DNA from: Cudoniella acicularis
Lineage: Eukaryota > Ascomycota > Leotiomycetes > Helotiales > Helotiaceae
DNA: 19,000 nt
Assembly (NCBI GenBank): GCA_013054445.1
Contig: JAAMPI010001139.1
Location: 1-19,000 of the forward strand
Direction: 5' to 3'
Of this stretch, positions 1-8,618 are shown one piece after another (the first letter of the stretch is position 1; each line of letters starts with the position of its first letter). The notes below the pieces were generated by a model that was not told the DNA's origin, searched no databases, and saw only the letters and a list, made by a program, of their open reading frames with translations. Both the position numbers and the translations under genes were made by a program.

Positions 1-2168
1 CAAGGACGGAGGCCAGCTAGATATAATTATGTACGGTGTTAATCAGCGAGTATCCAAGTTACATACTAGCTTTTCCCCCTTCCTTTTTTGCCAATCTTTT
101 TTTTTTTTTTTTTCATATTTGAGGAGGACGGGAAATAATATAGTGCGTTAAAAATAGAGACTTTAATTGTAAGAGAAATAAAAAGCCAGCCTAGGAAACC
201 AAATGATTATAGCACGGACAGCTAGACATAATACATTCCAATACTCATTAATTGTTGTTGCATTCATTGACCATCATTTACTTAACCATCGTACCATGAA
301 CCACCGCCTCAAGAGCCGCTCAGAAGACTCCTTATCGAACACAAAAAGTGCAAATGAGACTCATCAAGAGGCCATCCTGGACGACTAAACAATCCTCACT
401 AGTCACTCCAATACTTGCGGCCAATGCAAGGTATTCCGGCAAGCCGAATGAATCCGAGAAGAAGCGCGAAGCGTACCGCCTAGCCAAAGTAACACAGCTA
501 CCAGGACGGAACTTCAAAAGTCCACTCCAGATCTAACAACCCGTCGATAAGGCAACACACTGCCTCTGGATGCCCTCGAATCCAAGAGAGCTGTCACCCA
601 CAATCGTGCATTGAAGGTTTTTCGAAGCCGGGTATACGAACGGAAAGTTGTGTATATTGCGCGATGGCGATCGAAACGACGTTTCTAATGGCCGAAATAG
701 CGAGCGTGGCCATTGGCGTAGCCGCGAAGGTGGGTAGGAATTGGGACGGTGCTGACGCAGGAGCACGCGCTGGATTATGCTGGATTGTTCGTGCACGCCG
801 ATGCGTAGGCGGGAATGAGGGTAGGTATAACTGGGCGGACATCTAGAAATTGATCGAGTTCTTGAATCCGATATTTGATTATGGTAGAGATAAGTAAGGT
901 TGACATCGTGCTTTGGTAGGTGATTTGGACTGTGATGGTAGGAGTTACAGTACTTGAAATATTAGTTTTGAATAATTCTTGAATCGTGGAGTTGTAATTA
1001 CGCTGTAGGGGGTGTGGCGGCGGTCTGGAGCCAAGAAGCGCAATCATTAGTCTCATCTCGATTCGGAAATGCAGATGCGATGACAGCTGCGTTGGATTCG
1101 TTAGCATAAAATGGTAAAGAACACCCGTGGGGATATCCCACCTCTTAGACAGTTTCTATGATTACAATCGCCGGAAATTCTGCAGGTTATCAAGCCAAGC
1201 AGGCCCAAAACTGGAAGTAAGTTCATGATAATTAAGAACAGGAAAATAGGAAATGTTTGTGTTGTGCGAGTCCTTGGCGAAAAGAGAGCCACCAAAGGCT
1301 GTTGCAAAGGTTATGTATCAGAAGAACCCCACTTGGACCATTCTCTATCTGCACGGGTTGTCCTATCGGTATGGTCGCAATCGGAAACCGCGAGACATAG
1401 GACGAAAGCTTGATACGATGTCTTAGCCATGGTCGTGATGGCTTCCAACCTCGATTGTTCGATGATTAAGAGAATGATTTATGCGTGCTTTTACACGTTT
1501 AACAAATTGAATTGAGAACAACTTGATCATGCAGAACTAAGGTCTTCAAAAAATAGCAACATTGCTCAAAACAGAGGGGATTTTTTTCAAAGAACATTTA
1601 GTTCGTGCAATTCGTTGCCCTAGACTAGCACTAAACATCAGGTTTCTCCGGGTACAACAGCTTTATGCGTCTTTGATCCACAATACGATAAAGCCAATAA
1701 TACAAGAGTTCAACAATTCCGGAAGACTAACTGCTTACAACAGGAGGAAATTTCTCTCCATCAAGTGCAGGTGAGGAGGTTGGGGAAAGCGGTGAGGGGT
1801 TCACAAACAGAGGCGGTGTAATGTTTGTGATATGCATGCAGGGAAGTGGTTTTAAACGCTTTACGCAAAACAGGGCCAGATCAAAGATCGCATTACTGAA
1901 TCTGATGTGATTACTGTCTAGCTGACTGTCGCAGTCTGCGACATAAATTCCAAACTTAACGAATTCCTCGAATCCTACTGAACCTGCAAGCATACAAAAA
2001 TGTCAAGGATTTAAACTCAAGTCATCGGCGCCAACTTGGCTGATCAGTGGTGGCACACTCAATCATAGACTTCTAACTTGAAAGTCCAGCTGCGGGTATT
2101 CCAATCCATTTCTTTAATACATGTACACAGGGGTGTATTTCCCACAATATTTGTACAGAGCCACCCAT
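1..2168. other. Gene-free stretch, no supported coding sequence
   Basis: Only short open frames (under about 110 codons) occur, on both strands and overlapping one another. None shows a recognisable domain or a convincing spliced structure. There is a 17-nt T run at 97-113. The left end of the window may contain the flank or untranslated region of a gene lying outside. I see no tRNA, repeat array or transposon terminus here. Confidence 0.5.
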
Positions 2169-3019
2169 TTAATTCTTCCTCTTCTTTTTCCCTCCAATAA
2201 CTCTCTTCTCCCTATTCTTCAGCTGCCTCCTCGCCGCCTTCCTCCATGCTGCCCACCGATCCCTAGGTTTAAACTCCCGCACCTTAACATTCGCCCTTTC
2301 CGCCGCCCTCCCAATCTCCCAATTCGACTCTCGGTACATATACCCCTTCCCAATTGTCAGATTTCTACCCTCCTCCCCCTTTCTCTCCCTAACCTTAGTC
2401 GTCACAACCTTATTTCCCTCAGCACCAGCCACCAACTCCGTCCTCACTTCCACCTTCTCCAATTCCACAGGCGGCACTTCCATCTTGGTGGCCGTCATAT
2501 TCAACTTCCTCCTGCGCATGCTATTCCTCGGCAACGGAAGGACTTGAGAACGCTCAAACACGACTCCAATGTATTGTCGTTTTGGATGTTTCTCCGGATC
2601 TTTGTAGTATTTCACATAGCCACTCTCAGTAGCATAGATAGTGTGATCACGCCCCATAGCGCAGTTCTCGCCAGGAAACCAGAGTGTGCCGCGTTGGCGG
2701 AAGATGATGTTGCCAGGGATGACATATTGTTCTGCATTTCATAAGCCTCCATCCACAAAACCCATTAATCAATAGATATAGAGAAGGGAAAACACAAACC
2801 TCCAGATTTTTTAGCACCTAGCCTCTTTCCAGGTCCGTCTTTCGCCTTGTTTACAGCTCCTTGTTGCGCGTGAGAAGCATGCCTCATAAACGTCAACGTC
2901 GGGGTTGCTCCTCGAATGCTTAGCGCGGCGAAGCCCTCATTGAGACAGGATTGTTGGCTCGATCGTCCAATTGCTGAGATGGCAGCCCGTAATGGCGGTT
3001 GTAATCGTGGGAGCAGCAT
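2169..3019 (-). CDS. MRP7: Mitochondrial large-subunit ribosomal protein bL27m
   Basis: Structural protein of the mitochondrial large ribosomal subunit, homologous to bacterial L27, which lies near the peptidyl-transferase centre. Two exons: 2800-3019 and 2169-2731, joined across a 68-nt intron (2732-2799, GTTTGT donor, CAG acceptor). The spliced product is 260 residues. Residues 1-50 are Arg/Ser/Ala-rich with few acidic residues, as expected for a mitochondrial targeting sequence. The L27 core follows at about 52-120, with [16 protein letters not shown] at 65-80, then [20 protein letters not shown] and [17 protein letters not shown]. The splice falls inside the GAA of SGEQ and restores the conserved core. 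A basic, fungal-type C-terminal extension of about 140 residues makes it longer than bacterial L27, as in yeast Mrp7. It is transcribed divergently from LCL2 across 287 nt. The start is the only ATG that places the presequence in frame. The family call is firm; the gene symbol follows yeast naming. Confidence 0.93.
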
Positions 3020-3306
3020 GGCTCTGTGGTGTGGTGAACGAGCGTCGTTGTCGTCGAGCTTCTGGTGAAGTGAGCTTGAAATAAAAATGTCCGTGTCGGA
3101 TGTTGACAGGGGTTTGTTGATTAGTCATGCATTATTTTCTGGATAGTTGGCCAGAACAGAAGATAATAACCTGTGAACATCAGCCATTCTACATTCGCTT
3201 TTTGAAGGTTGGAATTGACATTTGATTTCCTTTGGCTACGAAGAATATACTCTTCAATATTACAAAGAGCAGTTAAGAAAATTGCCACATCCCCTTCAAC
3301 GAAACC
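3020..3306. promoter_or_regulatory. Shared upstream region of bL27m and LCL2
   Basis: 287 nt between two divergent start codons, so both promoters must lie here. No individual binding site can be assigned with confidence. The LCL2 start has a strong context (AAACCATGG). Confidence 0.5.
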
Positions 3307-3818
3307 ATGGCGCGCATCCTACTCCCCCTCCTCTCCGCCTTCCTCCTGCTCATTGCAGGCGCAAACGCCCAATTCCAATTCTTCGAGCAGATGTTCAACG
3401 GGCAACAAGTATACCCCCTTATTCTTATCTTTACTTCCGCTAACAATCCTCTGCAGCAACAACAGCAAAGACAAGAACCCCAAAACGTCCCCAGCGATTC
3501 AAGCTGGTACCAACAGAATTACGAAAATGGTATACCTCGCCTCCACCTGTCCTCTTAAAACCCTCTATTCTAGCGCCAGGCACTTGAAGAGAGAGAAAAT
3601 TAAGCTGATTAATTGGTGTGATAGCGCGCTGTTCAAATTACCTCTGCCCCGATACCCTCGCCTGCGTGTCTTTCCCACACCACTGCCCGTGCGCGCATCC
3701 TATTTATGAGGAGAAGGTTGAGTTGAATGATGGGAAGGCGATTTGCATTTCGAAGGGTGGGTTTAAGGCTGGGGAGGCGGCGAGGAAGGTCGAATTGGCT
3801 AGAAAGGGACTGTTATAA
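3307..3818 (+). CDS. LCL2: Long chronological lifespan protein 2 (LCL2-like), secretory pathway
   Basis: Small fungal secretory protein; the family is listed as a probable component of ER-associated degradation, named from a yeast lifespan phenotype. Three exons: 3307-3408, 457-529 (i.e. 3457-3529) and 3625-3818, giving 122 residues, the usual family length. Residues 1-21 form a signal peptide (hydrophobic core [14 protein letters not shown], cleavage likely after ANA). The mature chain starts QFQFFEQMF, continues through a Gln-rich stretch and [11 protein letters not shown], then a Cys-rich block ([24 protein letters not shown]) and ends in [12 protein letters not shown], all typical of LCL2. 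Intron 1 is 48 nt (3409-3456, GTATAC donor, GCTAAC branch, CAG acceptor). Intron 2 is 95 nt (3530-3624). Intron 1 is a multiple of three without a stop, so its retention would keep the frame. The 3' end converges on the GluRS gene, 212 nt away. Confidence 0.92.
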
Positions 3819-4030
3819 AGGTCCGGAAACAGAGCGTGGCATAGGGATGCTAATGTAGAAGTGTAAGAGGGTTGCTATACTACGGAGTTTATGGGCACAT
3901 ATCATAAGGTAAAACCAGATTCATGAAGGTGGAGAGATCTTAGAGGAGTTATTAGGCCATATATCGTCAATTCATGGGAGGGTCTATAGCCAGAGAGCCC
4001 GGATCAATACAAAAGCAGAACTTTTATTCA

Positions 4031-5953
4031 TCACTTCGTCTTTCCCGTAGGAATACCGAACAACACCGCTGATTTCCCATCCTTTGCCGCTTTATCTACT
4101 CTGAAGTACCCTTTTCGCTCGAGCTGAATGATATCATCTTCCTTCAAATCAGCGACATTGCTGTCACACAGAGCGTCGACTTTGGAGCTAGAGTTGGAGT
4201 TCACAAAGTCCTCCCAATTATCGCCTTCATCCAGCTTGTCCTTCGTCATCAGGTAATCAAATTCCCAGACTTCTGCTGGACATAAATCCTGCCCCTCAGT
4301 TGACAACCATGTGACTTTCTTCTCGGTCTTTTTCACATCTCCCTCGAGATGCAATTGAAGTTCGATTTCCGTAACTGGGTTGGAGCCAGTTATTTTTCGT
4401 ACTATAGCATTGCCCCAATTCATGAGTGTGATTTCTTCATCTTGCTTGAAAAGCTTGGCGTCCTCCTGGTCGAAAATGAGATGCTTGCTATAAGCAACCC
4501 TTTTGATTCCAACAGCAGGATTCTTGTTATGCTTGGGCTTATCCTCAGTATATGCCTTTTCAGGACCATTGATCACAGTTGCCTCGACCATATCCTTAAC
4601 ATCCACAGAAGTGTGTCGTGGAGCAATGGGGTCAATTTCCTTCCTATTTGAGGCCCAGAAATTGGTCCAATCCATTGTGACGATGTTCCGGCTAGGGCCC
4701 TGCTTCAAGATGAAATCTCTCAATGCAGGAATGGTCATTCCACGTCTACGAACGCCACGAATGGTAGGCATTCGAGGATCGTCCCAACCCCAAACCGTTC
4801 CAGCGTCGACTAGCTTAGTCAATTTTCGCTTCGAGAGTTCAGTGCGAATGAAATTCATTCTTGCAAAGTCCCACACGTGAACCTGACGTAATTTAAGCGT
4901 ATCCAAAAACCACTGGTATTGCGGGTTTCGATCTGTGTACTCAGTCGTTCTCAACGCATGAGTAACACCTTCCAGTGAATCGACGATTGGGCAGGCGAAG
5001 TCGTAGGTAGGGTACATCTTCCATGTAGAGCCCGTGCGATGATGGGGAAGAAGATTGCAGCGATAAATGACTGGATCTCGCATGGCTTTGTTGGGGTTGT
5101 CCACTGATAATTTCGCACGAATGCAATATGTCAATCCCTTCTCGGTTCCCTCCTTCATCTCCTCAAAGATGGCAAGATTCTGTTCAACGGTATTGTCCCG
5201 GTTCTTGCTGGCGATGCCGTTCATTCTCTCGTCTCGCATAGTCTCCTGATCCGTATCATCGGCATAGGCGTGTCCTTCCTTTATCATACGAATACAGTAC
5301 TGGTAAAGCGTCTCGAGATAATCACTTGTATAGCTGGTTTTGTCTGGTTTGATGCCCATAAGAGCTAGATCCTCAACAATAGCATCTTGAAATTCCTGTT
5401 TTTCCTTCGAAGGGTTTGTGTCATCGAATCGAAGAAGTAAAGTGCCTTTGTAAAGGTCGTGTGCGAAGTAGTCGTTAAGAAGGGCGGCCTTTACATGTCC
5501 AATATGCAAGTATCCACTGCTACCAGTTAGCAAAATCCAGATCAACGACGAGACGACATACGATGGCTCCGGAGGAAATCGAGTGACCACTCCCTTCTCA
5601 ACGTCTTGTAATGCCATATTATAACTCGCACCAGCTTTGCTCAGAGCAGACTTCCTTGCCTTCTCCGCATCATCCTTGAGTTTAATCTCCTCTTGAATTT
5701 CTGGGTGTGTTTGCTCAATATAGTTGAACCATCTACCCAGATTGGCTAGAACTCCTCTCTTCAAAAATGCGGCGGCGACCTTGTTGGTTCGAATAGTCAC
5801 CCATATTTTCGTATCAGCCTCGCTGATTGTGTACCCGTCAACATAGGTTCGGAGAGTAAGGTGCTTGTCGAGAGCAGCAAGATGTGGTTCGATGACCTTG
5901 AAATCTGGAGTTGCTAGGCTTGTCGCAAGTTGCGACAATTCCTCGGTCTTCAT
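4031..5953 (-). CDS. GUS1: Glutamyl-tRNA synthetase, cytosolic (class I)
   Basis: Attaches glutamate to tRNA-Glu in the cytosol, using ATP. Two exons, 5562-5953 and 4031-5516, separated by a 45-nt intron (5517-5561: GTATGT donor, GCTAAC branch, tandem TAG-CAG acceptor). Using the distal CAG gives a 625-residue protein with the canonical RFPPEPSGYLHIGH at 125-138. The unspliced frame stays open but would insert 15 residues just before the HIGH motif. Residues 1 to about 120 form the eukaryotic N-terminal GST-like domain, which binds Arc1p in yeast. The Rossmann catalytic core follows, with FDDTNPSKEKQEF near 161-173, MYPTYDFACPIVDSLEG near 298-314 and the KMSKS-equivalent ELSKRK at 357-362. 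From about 400 on is the beta-barrel anticodon-binding region. The archaeal/eukaryotic type of core separates it from the mitochondrial bacterial-type enzyme. GlnRS is related, but the LSKRK motif and N-terminal arrangement favour GluRS. Confidence 0.94.
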   Translation of the reverse strand: MKTEELSQLATSLATPDFKVIEPHLAALDKHLTLRTYVDGYTISEADTKIWVTIRTNKVAAAFLKRGVLANLGRWFNYIEQTHPEIQEEIKLKDDAEKARKSALSKAGASYNMALQDVEKGVVTRFPPEPSYVVSSLIWILLTGSSGYLHIGHVKAALLNDYFAHDLYKGTLLLRFDDTNPSKEKQEFQDAIVEDLALMGIKPDKTSYTSDYLETLYQYCIRMIKEGHAYADDTDQETMRDERMNGIASKNRDNTVEQNLAIFEEMKEGTEKGLTYCIRAKLSVDNPNKAMRDPVIYRCNLLPHHRTGSTWKMYPTYDFACPIVDSLEGVTHALRTTEYTDRNPQYQWFLDTLKLRQVHVWDFARMNFIRTELSKRKLTKLVDAGTVWGWDDPRMPTIRGVRRRGMTIPALRDFILKQGPSRNIVTMDWTNFWASNRKEIDPIAPRHTSVDVKDMVEATVINGPEKAYTEDKPKHNKNPAVGIKRVAYSKHLIFDQEDAKLFKQDEEITLMNWGNAIVRKITGSNPVTEIELQLHLEGDVKKTEKKVTWLSTEGQDLCPAEVWEFDYLMTKDKLDEGDNWEDFVNSNSSSKVDALCDSNVADLKEDDIIQLERKGYFRVDKAAKDGKSAVLFGIPTGKTK

Positions 5954-6148
5954 TTTTATTTGTGATTTTGAGTGAGTCGACTTCGTGGCGGGGCTGTAAA
6001 TTTATGGTGGGGTTTGAGTGTTTGAGTCAGTCAGCTCGCCGAACAGTTTCGCCGCTCCGATACGCGCTAAACCCCTTTAATAGAGAGTAGATGATCACGC
6101 ATTAATTTTGTTGCACTGGAGCTCCAGACAGCATCCGCCAACGACGTG
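5954..6148. promoter_or_regulatory. Shared upstream region of GluRS and uL1m
   Basis: 195 nt between divergent start codons of two translation genes, so both promoters are compact and may share elements. No specific factor site was identified with confidence. Confidence 0.5.
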
Positions 6149-7139
6149 ATGGCTACCGCAAGGCCTTGTCTAGCTCAATTGAGCAGGATATGTTTACATA
6201 CGATTCGATCGACAGCCTCTCCTGCTCCTGCGCGGCTATTCAGCACGTCTGTACCATGCGCATCCAAAGGGAGACTGCAACAAAAGATGGCATCGAAGAA
6301 GCAGCCAATAGTCAAGGGGTCTAACAAGAAGAAGGGCGATGCTCCCGAAAAGAAAAAGAAGGTCAAGACGCATTACACTCAGTATGATTTGAGGAACGAG
6401 GAACAATTCTCGCTGTTGGATGCCATGCGGTATGATTCTCGCAGATGTTGATTAGAGTTGTGCTAATGTCTATTGTAGATACATACGAGCTTGGGAAGTT
6501 GGGCAAAAGCCAATGACTATCAAATACGAGATGGCCGTCAAACTCAGCGGTCTCAAGAACGGCCCAGTCGTGCGCAATCGAATACGGCTCCCCCATCCTG
6601 TAAAGACAGATTTCCGAGTATGCGTTATTTGTCCGCCGGATTCGAAGTATGCGGAGGCAGCGAGGGCTGCTGGAGCTGTGCTAGTTGGGGAGGATGACGT
6701 TTTTGATGCCGTGAAGGATGGACGAATCGAATTCGACCGCTGTATCTGCCAAATTGATTCGGCTGCAAAGATGAACAAATCTGGAATTGGCCGAGTTCTT
6801 GGACCTCGTGGTTTAATGCCAAGTAGCAAGCTGGGAACTGTTGTCGTTGATCCAGCCAAGACAATGAAGGATATGGTTGGTGCTTCCGAGTACAGAGAGC
6901 GTATGGGCGTTGTGAGAATGGCAGTTGGACAACTAGGTTTCACTCCCGAAGAATTATCACGGAACGTCAAAGCATTCCTCGAATCTGTAAAGAAGGACGT
7001 GGCGCGACTAAGCGACAAGATCAGTAAGAATATGACGGAAGTGGTATTGAGTTCGACGAATGGGCCGGGCTTCCCACTCAGCGGGACAATGAAGGATACC
7101 AATTCTCGGATTACAGAAAGGGAATTGTCAGGGCCTTAG
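6149..7139 (+). CDS. MRPL1: Mitochondrial large-subunit ribosomal protein uL1m
   Basis: Mitochondrial counterpart of ribosomal protein L1, which forms the mobile L1 stalk at the tRNA exit site. Two exons, 6149-6429 and 6479-7139, joined across a 49-nt intron (GTATGA donor, GTGCTAAT branch, TAG acceptor), giving 313 residues. The N-terminus (MATARPCLAQLSRICLHTIR, then ARLFSTS) is a typical mitochondrial presequence, followed by a Lys-rich linker (about 45-75). The splice restores DAMRYIRAWEVG. The L1 fold follows, with the signature GRVLGPRGLMPSSKLG at 198-213 and the second-domain segment VRMAVGQLGFTPEELSRNV. The first ATG is at 6149; the in-frame GTG just before it is not needed. It is longer than bacterial L1 only through the presequence and linker. 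The gene is divergent from GluRS and convergent with COG2, with about 100 nt between the 3' ends. Confidence 0.94.
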
Positions 7140-7241
7140 ACTGTATGATTGTAAATTTTAGATGTAAAATATCCCATTTGGTCACCTGGTATATGCCTCC
7201 AACTCCACGCTATGCTACAACTACTCCAAAGATCCATTTTG

Positions 7242-8096
7242 TCATTTTTGTTTCAAATCTTTTAGGACCTTAATAGCCTCGCTTTCAGCGCCAAAGTCTT
7301 TGTAGATTCCAAGTAACTTGACGACTCTTGTCTTGCCATCTTCACCCATCTTAGCGGCTTGCTCAAGTGCGGTACGCAAGTCAAGCAAGATGGTGTTCCG
7401 GACTGGCAACATTCGCGATTGTTGAGCCGATATAAAAGGGTGGTCTTTGCCAATATTATCTGACAGGCGCTCAACATGGAGGCAGTCCGTTACAAGTCGC
7501 TGCAATTTTCTGACGTTGCTGCCGGCACTAACGGATAGACCATCCTCCTCGCCCTCCTCGTCTTCGCTATCTGACCAAGAGTCGTCGTCTCCATGCGTAG
7601 CGCGACCAAGAGATGAGACCATGAGTCTGTCCTCCAACTCTTCCAAACGAGCATCGACTTCCAGCAATTTCCGACCCAGAGCAATTTGCTTGCTCACTTC
7701 CTTCTTTTCCTGCAGTAATCCATCAACCTCGACTTTTCTCTCCCGGACCTTGCTCCTCACGTCCTCGACTCCCCTCTTGAAGCCTAGTAATCCCACTCTC
7801 ACATCCTCTACCTTTTCCTCGCCGCCCTTCAAGTCTGAGCCCAAACTCAAAAACTGCTCATAGTTCGTGTTGACCAAATCCAAAAGTTCTTTGGATAGTG
7901 CTTGAGATCTTTCCCGAAGATCGGAGCGGAGGTCCTCGAGTGTTTGGTGACGGTCTGAGAGAGTGGAGAGGTAGGTTGGTGCGTCGAAGTCCGGGGCAAG
8001 GAAATCGCTCCGTGGCAGTGCCTCAGGGTAGGGGAGATTATCCTCGTCGTCTGAAGAGATGCTCCCAGAGCCTCCGCCGAAATAGAACTTGCTCAT
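7242..8096 (-). CDS. COG2: Conserved oligomeric Golgi complex subunit 2 (COG2)
   Basis: Subunit of lobe A of the COG tether, a peripheral Golgi complex needed for retrograde vesicle trafficking and glycosyltransferase recycling. Single exon, 284 residues, close to yeast Cog2 (262) and far shorter than animal COG2, as usual in fungi. The COG2 N-terminal domain begins after an acidic start, with LPYPEALPRSDFLAPDFDAP at about 21-40 and TYLSTLSDRHQTLEDLRSDL at 41-60, then long amphipathic helices to about 160 (charged heptads predict coiled coil). An acidic linker (170-186, DDDSWSDSEDEEGEEDG) leads to a conserved C-terminal helical block (ERLSDNIGKDHPFI, then RNTILLDLRTALEQA). No membrane segment or signal peptide is visible. 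It is divergent from the hapX-like gene across 522 nt. The call rests on the N-terminal pattern and length. Confidence 0.88.
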   Translation of the reverse strand: MSKFYFGGGSGSISSDDEDNLPYPEALPRSDFLAPDFDAPTYLSTLSDRHQTLEDLRSDLRERSQALSKELLDLVNTNYEQFLSLGSDLKGGEEKVEDVRVGLLGFKRGVEDVRSKVRERKVEVDGLLQEKKEVSKQIALGRKLLEVDARLEELEDRLMVSSLGRATHGDDDSWSDSEDEEGEEDGLSVSAGSNVRKLQRLVTDCLHVERLSDNIGKDHPFISAQQSRMLPVRNTILLDLRTALEQAAKMGEDGKTRVVKLLGIYKDFGAESEAIKVLKDLKQK

Positions 8097-8618
8097 GGCT
8101 GTTTCGTACGGCTTCTTCTTTTCTTCCTTTCTTTCCCGCCCAATGGCTTCGAACTACTTTGTAAAGACGACTGGGAAGCCGTCACATGGCCTTTCGAAGG
8201 TCCTGGGCAGTCTGGGCTGTCCTCTACGCTGGCTTTTACCTAACAGGATAGTGAAGAAGGATAAAACTTGGGTCGATGACTCCTCATTCAGGGTCCGCTC
8301 CGAAAGGAACCAGTGTTTGCTGGGAGGTGTGATTGGATATGAGCAGGCAATAGTGTGGAGTCGCCAAATCCGAGTTCGGCTGAGGAGAAAATTTAGCCGC
8401 ACACTTGCATAATCAGCAGATCAGATAACTTTCGATCAGTCGCCGCGGGCCCCCTCGGATCTTCCTATCTCTTTACTTTCATTCACCTGTTCCCGAAGGC
8501 TCCTCAACCGAATCACTATTGTCACGCTCTCCTGTTATTTTGATGGTAATACAACTATCTTTGTCGGTGCATAACGTGCAACCTCTCATACTTCAGCGCT
8601 GATTCGACGTCTAGCGAC
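8097..8618. promoter_or_regulatory. Shared upstream region of COG2 and the hapX-like gene
   Basis: 522 nt between divergent starts. It contains CCAAT at 8140-8144 (plus strand), CCAAT on the minus strand at 8332-8336, and a TATC/GATA at 8466-8469. The CCAAT boxes could bind the HAP complex that HapX partners with, but neither is followed by a clear HapX half-site at the known spacing. Small open frames here show no protein family and overlap the COG2 start. Confidence 0.5.
8420..8428 (+). promoter_or_regulatory. Candidate SreA/SRE-type iron GATA site upstream of hapX
   Basis: The nine bases ATCAGATAA match ATCWGATAA, the consensus reported for the fungal iron-sensing GATA repressor SreA and its relatives. 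It lies about 190 nt before the hapX start codon. In Aspergillus, SreA represses hapX when iron is sufficient, so the position makes biological sense. A nine-base match can occur by chance; function is inferred. Confidence 0.5.

Noticed and set aside
203..1413. Several 60-110 codon open frames on both strands
   Set aside because: They overlap one another, lack recognisable domains and show no supported splicing.
4503..4880. 125-codon frame antisense to GluRS
   Set aside because: Shadow of a strongly conserved coding region on the other strand.
8140..8336. CCAAT boxes as HapX/CCAAT-complex autoregulatory sites
   Set aside because: No clear HapX half-site at the expected distance downstream; a bare CCAAT is too common.
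8089..8412. 107-codon plus-strand frame upstream of hapX
   Set aside because: It overlaps the COG2 start codon region and reads as promoter sequence; no family resemblance.
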